A stretch of DNA of 5,274 bases. Source: OFTM382 sp964352615 (GTDB lineage: Bacteria; Planctomycetota; Phycisphaerae; Phycisphaerales; UBA1924). This document shows, one piece after another, positions 4,488 through 5,274 of the stretch. Each line of letters opens with the position of its first letter. Within the stretch, counting starts at the first letter, position 1. The notes beneath the pieces were generated by a model, which saw only the letters and a list, made by a program, of their open reading frames with translations, made no database searches and was not told the origin of the DNA. The stretch lies in NCBI GenBank assembly GCA_964352615.1, contig CAYGSG010000131.1, forward strand, positions 1 to 5,274, written 5' to 3'. Position numbers and translations under genes: made by a program.

Positions 4488-5066
4488 ATGCCCGCAGGCC
4501 GAACCAACACCACGCTCTGGGTTACGCTGCTGTTTGCCGCCTGTTTGATCGGCTTCGTGCTGCTGCTCGGCCAATGGCAAAAGGCTGGCCCGACCAACCA
4601 GCCCGAGCAAGGCCCTGCTGAGCCCGCGCAAGTCGAGCCGGTGCAGGAGCCGATCGCCGAACCAGTCGCACAGCCCGAGCCGGAACCCCCGGTCGAACTC
4701 GTCCAAGGGCGTACCGAGGGCGGCGAAGATGGTCAACCCGCCATCGAGGCCCCGCCCGCTGAGACGCCGCGTGTGCTCACGCTGGTGGAGGCCGCCGACC
4801 AAGGCGACGTGGCCCGGCTACGCATGATCCTGTCGGCGGGTGCCGACGTGAACGCGCCCGATGCGCAGGGCATGACCCTGCTCATGCGCGCCGCGAGCCA
4901 GGGCCACCTCGAAGCGGTCTTTGTGCTGCTCGACTTCGGCGCCGACCCCGCGATGAAGGACGCCCAGGGCAAGACCGCAGCCGACCACGCTGTGGATCAT
5001 CCACAGATTGTCCAGATTCTCAGCGGCGCGTCAGCACCACCTACCAAACCCGACCCGACCAAGTGA
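4488..5066 (+). CDS. Membrane-anchored ankyrin-repeat protein
   Basis: A 192-residue protein in three parts. Residues 9-28 (TLWVTLLFAACLIGFVLLLG) form one hydrophobic segment that should act as an uncleaved membrane anchor. Residues 35-95 are a flexible Pro/Glu/Gln-rich linker with repeated EP and QPEP units. Residues 97-180 are ankyrin repeats: the first with ADQGDVARLRMILSAGADVN, the second with GMTLLMRAASQGHLEAVFVL and GADPAMKDAQ, and a short third beginning GKTAADHAV. Ankyrin repeats bind protein partners; none is indicated here. The linker would hold the repeats away from the membrane. Which side they face is unclear, since few charges flank the anchor. Same-strand position after the EF-G/RidA/HEPN-like operon suggests loose association, but the 105-base gap and its own ribosome site allow separate transcription. 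There is no catalytic motif. Confidence 0.9.
   Translation: MPAGRTNTTLWVTLLFAACLIGFVLLLGQWQKAGPTNQPEQGPAEPAQVEPVQEPIAEPVAQPEPEPPVELVQGRTEGGEDGQPAIEAPPAETPRVLTLVEAADQGDVARLRMILSAGADVNAPDAQGMTLLMRAASQGHLEAVFVLLDFGADPAMKDAQGKTAADHAVDHPQIVQILSGASAPPTKPDPTK
4990..5006. repeat. 17-bp palindrome inside the ankyrin gene, DnaA-box-like arms
   Basis: CTGTGGAT (4990-4997) and ATCCACAG (4999-5006) are perfect inverted arms around one C. Each arm contains a 9-mer one base from the DnaA box TTATCCACA. It lies in coding sequence (AVDHPQ), so chance is the simplest explanation. Confidence 0.3.
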
Positions 5067-5072
5067 CCGCTC

Positions 5073-5087
5073 GCGCCCCGACGGCGC
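5073..5087 (+). other. Hairpin after the ankyrin gene
   Basis: GCGCC (5073-5077) pairs with GGCGC (5083-5087) around CCGAC, 6 bases after the ankyrin stop. It is followed by ACAAAG rather than a T-run, so it is at most a weak terminator before the next gene. Confidence 0.3.
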
Positions 5088-5111
5088 ACAAAGCGATATG
5101 GTGATCCTCGC

Positions 5112-5274
5112 ATGAACACCGGCCCGACCGAATCAACGCTCCCGCTGCACATCGCCCGCGCGTACCAGCTTGCACCCAAGGCGCGCGTTCAGATCGCTGA
5201 GCCAGCCAGCCGCGTCACGCGCACGAACCGTGACGATGCCTCAGCCGATGCAGCCGAACTCGCAGCGGCCCGCG
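5112..5274 (+). CDS. N-terminal part of an unrecognised protein (3' end outside window)
   Basis: ATG 5112 opens a frame that runs without a stop to the window edge (54 codons). The visible residues, MNTGPTESTLPLHIARAYQL and then a run rich in Ala, Arg, Thr and Asp, show no signal peptide, membrane segment or motif I recognise. GGTGA at 5100-5104 is a fair ribosome site, 7 bases upstream. It follows the ankyrin stop by 45 bases with a small hairpin between. Codon use (G/C third positions) matches its neighbours, which supports a real gene. No function is proposed. Confidence 0.6.
   Translation, partial: MNTGPTESTLPLHIARAYQLAPKARVQIAEPASRVTRTNRDDASADAAELAAAR

Noticed and set aside
5098..5115. 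A 5-codon frame ending in ATGA at the start of the last gene
   Set aside because: It is too short to separate from chance, and its start has no ribosome site of its own.
1..5274. Mobile elements, CRISPR, tRNA or rRNA
   Set aside because: I saw no transposase or integrase, no terminal inverted repeats with target duplications, no regularly spaced repeats, and no cloverleaf or rRNA-like sequence.

Overview
This 5.27 kb window is GC-rich bacterial chromosomal DNA, densely coding and mostly read from the + strand. No rRNA, tRNA, CRISPR array, transposase or integrase is visible. The central gene is an elongation factor G paralog whose style (P-loop GQTGSGKT, DAPG with no following His, no RGITI switch I) recalls the second-type EF-G proteins abundant in Planctomycetota and some other phyla. 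A planctomycete-like (for example Phycisphaerae) host is therefore my best guess, from memory of family style rather than any search. The first two genes look more proteobacterial in flavour and might have been acquired by transfer, which is also inference.

Layout. (1) 1-980: the 3' part of a MarR-type regulator with an unusual C-terminal four-cysteine cluster, followed after an 87-base gap containing two small hairpins by a 78-residue thioredoxin-fold protein with a CPVC site. The two probably form a redox or metal-responsive pair. (2) 981-1511: a region with no long gene. It holds two hairpins that could terminate convergent transcription, a likely minus-strand gene for a 38-residue Pro/Lys/Arg/Ala-rich protein with a well-placed Shine-Dalgarno, a GC hairpin in that gene's leader, and a sigma70-like promoter plus structured leader for the next gene. 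(3) 1512-4382: a tight three-gene operon of EF-G paralog, RidA-family protein (11-base overlap) and a small tail-anchored protein with an RNKLVH (Rx4H, HEPN-like) motif (8-base gap). (4) 4383-5066: a leader, then a membrane-anchored ankyrin-repeat protein with a Pro/Glu-rich linker. (5) 5112-5274: the first 54 codons of an unrecognised protein that runs off the window.

How they may work together. The MarR/thioredoxin pair suggests transcription control by thiol or metal state coupled to a small disulfide reductase. The EF-G paralog keeps the domain IV tip that reaches the decoding centre in true EF-G but has altered GTPase switch residues, so it is more likely a specialised ribosome factor than the housekeeping translocase. 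Its coupling to a RidA protein lacking the usual catalytic Arg and to an HEPN-like membrane protein is the least ordinary arrangement here, and hints at a translation or RNA stress function. No single element proves a new system.
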